Assembly (NCBI GenBank): GCA_003158755.1
Contig: PMLF01000353.1
Location: 1-6,788 of the forward strand
Direction of reading: 5' to 3'
DNA from: Elusimicrobiota bacterium
GTDB lineage: Bacteria; Elusimicrobiota; Elusimicrobia; FEN-1173
DNA length: 6,788 bases
Every line of letters starts with the position of its first letter. The first letter of the stretch is position 1. The notes beneath the pieces were generated by a model. The model was not told where the DNA came from. It saw nothing but the letters and a program-made list of their open reading frames with translations, and searched no databases. Positions 4,003-6,788 of the stretch are shown here, in pieces. Position numbers and translations under genes: made by a program.

Positions 4003-6788
4003 ATGACTCTCTCCGACCTGTCCATAAAAAACCCCGTTTTCGCCTGGATGTTGATGATCGGGCTGATCAGTTTCGGCTGGATCGGCTTCCACCGGATGGG
4101 CATCAGCCAACTCCCCGACGTGGACTTTCCCATCGTCAGCGTTACCATCACTTGGGAGAACGCATCGCCCGAGATCATGGAAACCCAGGTGGCCGACCCC
4201 GTCGAGGACGCCGTCATGAGCTGCGAGGGGATCCGCGACATCACCTCCACCTCGAGCCTGGGCCAGACGAGGGTCGTCATCGAGTTCGACCTGAGCCGCA
4301 ACATCGACGTGGCTCTGCAGGACGTCCAGGCCCACATCGCCCAGGCCCAGCGTAACCTGCCGGCCCAGATCGACCCGCCCATCGTCCAGAAAACCAACCC
4401 CGAGGACCAGCCGATCATGTTCCTGGCCTTGACGACCAAGCCGGGATCCAAGACCTCTTTGCTGGACCTTTGCCGTTACGTCAACGAACACCTGAAAGAC
4501 GAAATCGCCATGACCCCCGGCGTGGGCGACATCCGCCTGGGCGGCTACGTGGACCCGAACCTTCGCGTGTGGCTGGACGCGGACAAGATGGCCTCGCGGC
4601 AGATTACCGTCGAGGACGTTTTGAACGGGATCAACGAAGAGCACGCCGACGTGCCCTCGGGCTACATCGACAACGGACCCAAGGAGTTCAACGTCCGCGT
4701 TTACGGGGAAGCCTATTCCCCCGAGGAATTTTCCAAGCTCATCATCCCCACGCGAGTGCGGGGCCAGGCCAGCTACAAGTCGTTCCGGTTCGGGGAAATT
4801 GCCCAGGTGGAGGACGGCTTGAACGACGTCCGCCGCATCTCCCGCGTCATGGGGGAGAAGGCCGTCGGATTGGGCGTGATCAAGCAGCGCGGCACCAACG
4901 CCGTGGCCGTGGCCGACGCCGTCATGAAACGCATTAAGGAGATTCAGCCGCTCCTGCCAAAGGGGATGGACATTCAATTGCTGGCGGTGTTCGACACGAC
5001 GGAGTTCATCCGGCAGTCCGTCCATGAGCTGGACAACGAGCTGATGCGGTCGGTCATTCTGACGTCGCTCGTCTGCCTGCTCTTCTTGGGTTCATGGAGC
5101 GCGACCTTGAACGTCCTCCTGGCCATTCCCACGTCCATCATGGGGACTTTCATCGCCCTTTATTTTTGCGGGTTCACCATCAACAGCTTCACGATGCTGG
5201 GGTTGTCCATGGTCGTGGGCATCATCGTGGACGACGCCATCATGGTGCTGGAGAACATCAGCCGCTACCGCGAGGAGGGGATGACGAAGGTCCACGCGGC
5301 CCTCGTCGGAGCGAGGGAAATCACCTCGGCGGCCATGGCGGCCTCCATCGCGATTCTGGCCATCTTCCTGCCCGTGGTCTTCATGCAGGGAATCGTCGGA
5401 AAATTCTTTTTCCAGTTCGGCGTCACGATTTCGGTGGCGGTTCTGATCTCTTTGCTGGAAGCCCTCACGATCGCCCCCATGCGCTGTTCGCAATTCCTTG
5501 AAATCGTCCGCAACAACGCCGTGACCCGCGGAGTGGATAATTTTATGAACTCCCTGCGGGACTCCTACCGACGGGGATTGCAGCGGTGCTTGAACTGGCC
5601 CAAGGTTGTGCTGATTTCGGCGGTCCTCGTTTTCGGAAGCTCCCTTTACCTGGCCAAGATTCTGAAGAAGGAGTTCATTCCCTCGCAAGATCAAAGCCGT
5701 TTTCTGGTCTTGATCACCAATCCTTTGGGCGTTTCTCTGGACTTCACGGACAAGATGTCCCAAACGTATTTTGAGCCATGGCTCAGATCCCAGCCCGAGG
5801 TCGACGAATACTTCGCCAACGTCGGTGGATTCCAGGGCGGCCAGATCAACACGGAAAGCATCTACCTCACGATGAAGCCGCGGGACAAACGGCCGAAGGT
5901 CGGGGGGCATCGGGAGACCCAGCAGGAGTTCATGAACAAAGTGCGAACGCAGTTTTCCGCCGTCCCCGGCGTTTTGCGCGTTTCGATCATGGATTTTTCC
6001 CAGACGGGTTTTTCCGCCCAGCGGGGCTATCCGGTCCAATTCATGGTGCAGGGGCCGGACTGGGACAAGCTGGCCGATCACGCCCACACGATCATGGACA
6101 AGATGAAGGCGTCGGGACTCATGACTGACGTTGACACCGACTACAACCCCGGCATGCCCGAAATCCAGGTGTTCCCCGACCGGGAAAAGTCCGACGCGCG
6201 CGGAATCACGTCGCTCTCCATCGGCACGACCATCAACGCCATGTTCGGCGGGTTGAAGGCCGGCAAGTACACCGGACGGGGCAAACGCTATGACGTCCGC
6301 GTCCGGCTGGCCGAAGCCGACCGGACCACGCCGAAGGACCTTTCCAAGATTTGGGTGCGCAACAACTACGGGGAGGTGGTGCGCCTCTCCGACGTCGTCA
6401 GATACGAGACCAAGCCGGCTCTCTTCGCCATCACGCGCTACAACCGTCAGCGGTCCATCACGATCTATGCCAACCCGGCCAAGACGTCGTCTCAGGGAGA
6501 GGCGTTGAAGAAGGTCCGTGAAATCGCGAAAGAGGTCCTTCCGGACGGCTACAACATTTTGGAGACGGGAAACGCCCAGCTCATGCAGGAGTCTTTCCAG
6601 AATCTCATACTGGTCCTGGTTTTGGGGATCTTCGTCGCCTACATGGTGCTGGCCACTCAGTTCAATAGCTTCCTTCATCCTGTGACGATCCTCATGGCCC
6701 TACCCTTCAGCGTTACCGGGGCTTTCATGGCTCTGGCGATCACCCACAAGAGCCTGAACATCTACAGCATGATCGGGCTGATCCTGCT
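4003..6788 (+). CDS. RND efflux permease, HAE-1 type (3' truncated by window edge)
   Basis: The first 928 residues of a proton-driven inner-membrane transporter; HAE-1 members are usually about 1,030 residues, so roughly 100 are missing. The frame is open from ATG 4003 to the edge without a stop. Visible layout: TM1 about 11-29, first periplasmic porter region about 38-340, TM2-TM6 about 348-492, TM7 about 533-550, second porter region about 555-860, TM8 about 866-884, TM9 about 890-913, and the start of TM10 from about 918. The TM4 motif GLSMVVGIIVDDAIMVLEN (400-418) carries the proton-relay pair Asp410-Asp411. This supports a drug/organic-solute (HAE) pump over metal CusA-type pumps, which have a different motif here. 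TM6 ends in LLEALTIAPMRCSQF, a variant seen in a subgroup of these pumps as I recall. The window stops just before the expected TM10 lysine. Substrate cannot be told. No adaptor gene lies between this and the channel gene. Confidence 0.96.
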   Translation, partial: MTLSDLSIKNPVFAWMLMIGLISFGWIGFHRMGISQLPDVDFPIVSVTITWENASPEIMETQVADPVEDAVMSCEGIRDITSTSSLGQTRVVIEFDLSRNIDVALQDVQAHIAQAQRNLPAQIDPPIVQKTNPEDQPIMFLALTTKPGSKTSLLDLCRYVNEHLKDEIAMTPGVGDIRLGGYVDPNLRVWLDADKMASRQITVEDVLNGINEEHADVPSGYIDNGPKEFNVRVYGEAYSPEEFSKLIIPTRVRGQASYKSFRFGEIAQVEDGLNDVRRISRVMGEKAVGLGVIKQRGTNAVAVADAVMKRIKEIQPLLPKGMDIQLLAVFDTTEFIRQSVHELDNELMRSVILTSLVCLLFLGSWSATLNVLLAIPTSIMGTFIALYFCGFTINSFTMLGLSMVVGIIVDDAIMVLENISRYREEGMTKVHAALVGAREITSAAMAASIAILAIFLPVVFMQGIVGKFFFQFGVTISVAVLISLLEALTIAPMRCSQFLEIVRNNAVTRGVDNFMNSLRDSYRRGLQRCLNWPKVVLISAVLVFGSSLYLAKILKKEFIPSQDQSRFLVLITNPLGVSLDFTDKMSQTYFEPWLRSQPEVDEYFANVGGFQGGQINTESIYLTMKPRDKRPKVGGHRETQQEFMNKVRTQFSAVPGVLRVSIMDFSQTGFSAQRGYPVQFMVQGPDWDKLADHAHTIMDKMKASGLMTDVDTDYNPGMPEIQVFPDREKSDARGITSLSIGTTINAMFGGLKAGKYTGRGKRYDVRVRLAEADRTTPKDLSKIWVRNNYGEVVRLSDVVRYETKPALFAITRYNRQRSITIYANPAKTSSQGEALKKVREIAKEVLPDGYNILETGNAQLMQESFQNLILVLVLGIFVAYMVLATQFNSFLHPVTILMALPFSVTGAFMALAITHKSLNIYSMIGLIL

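Noticed and set aside
2769..4451. A 560-codon open frame on the minus strand across the channel and pump genes.
   Set aside because: Antisense shadow. The + strand carries clear TolC and RND motifs throughout, and the minus product is Gly/Gln/Arg-rich with no family resemblance.
3877..5025. A 382-codon open frame on the minus strand within the RND gene.
   Set aside because: Its His/Asp/Val-rich translation is typical of the antisense of a GC-rich coding frame, and it lies opposite conserved RND porter sequence.
5220..5260. RND pump as a heavy-metal (CusA/CzcA) exporter.
   Set aside because: TM4 has the Asp-Asp pair in GIIVDDAIMVLEN typical of HAE-type pumps, not the DAAVVMIEN form of metal pumps.
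5092..6678. A 528-codon open frame on the minus strand within the RND gene.
   Set aside because: Same reason: opposite the pump's membrane core and second porter region, with a His/Asp/Arg-rich product and no motif.

Overview
The window reads as ordinary chromosome from a GC-rich, double-membraned (Gram-negative type) bacterium. The evidence is a TolC-type outer-membrane channel next to an RND inner-membrane pump, both of which need a diderm envelope. Intergenic palindromic repeats of the kind common in uncultured environmental lineages are also present. I cannot name the phylum from sequence alone. Elusimicrobiota-, Omnitrophota- or Desulfobacterota-like lineages fit the style, but this is only a guess.

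Layout, all on the + strand. Bases 1-176 are non-coding and hold an inverted pair of 29-nt REP-like palindromes (1-29 and 47-75), then one copy of a second short repeat (96-113). Bases 177-2012 encode a cytoplasmic 4-alpha-glucanotransferase (amylomaltase, GH77). Bases 2026-2601 encode an exported protein with a Ser/Thr-rich linker and four MORN-type repeats. Bases 2602-2750 are non-coding and hold a hairpin that contains the second copy of the short repeat, plus a weak candidate promoter. Bases 2751-3992 encode a TolC-family outer-membrane efflux protein. Bases 4003-6788 encode the first 928 residues of a HAE-1-type RND permease that runs off the right edge.

The genes form two tight pairs. 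In each pair the upstream stop codon (TAA) overlaps the Shine-Dalgarno sequence of the next gene, so each pair is probably co-transcribed and perhaps translationally coupled. The first pair joins glucan remodelling (malQ) to an exported MORN-repeat protein of unknown function, with no obvious functional link. The second pair supplies two of the three parts of a tripartite efflux pump. The periplasmic adaptor (membrane fusion protein) is not in the window and may lie downstream.

I found no new defence, mobile or RNA system. The most interesting signals are the two intergenic repeat families, especially the compensatory base changes between the two palindromes at the left edge, and the plant DPE2-like look of the amylomaltase active-site motifs.
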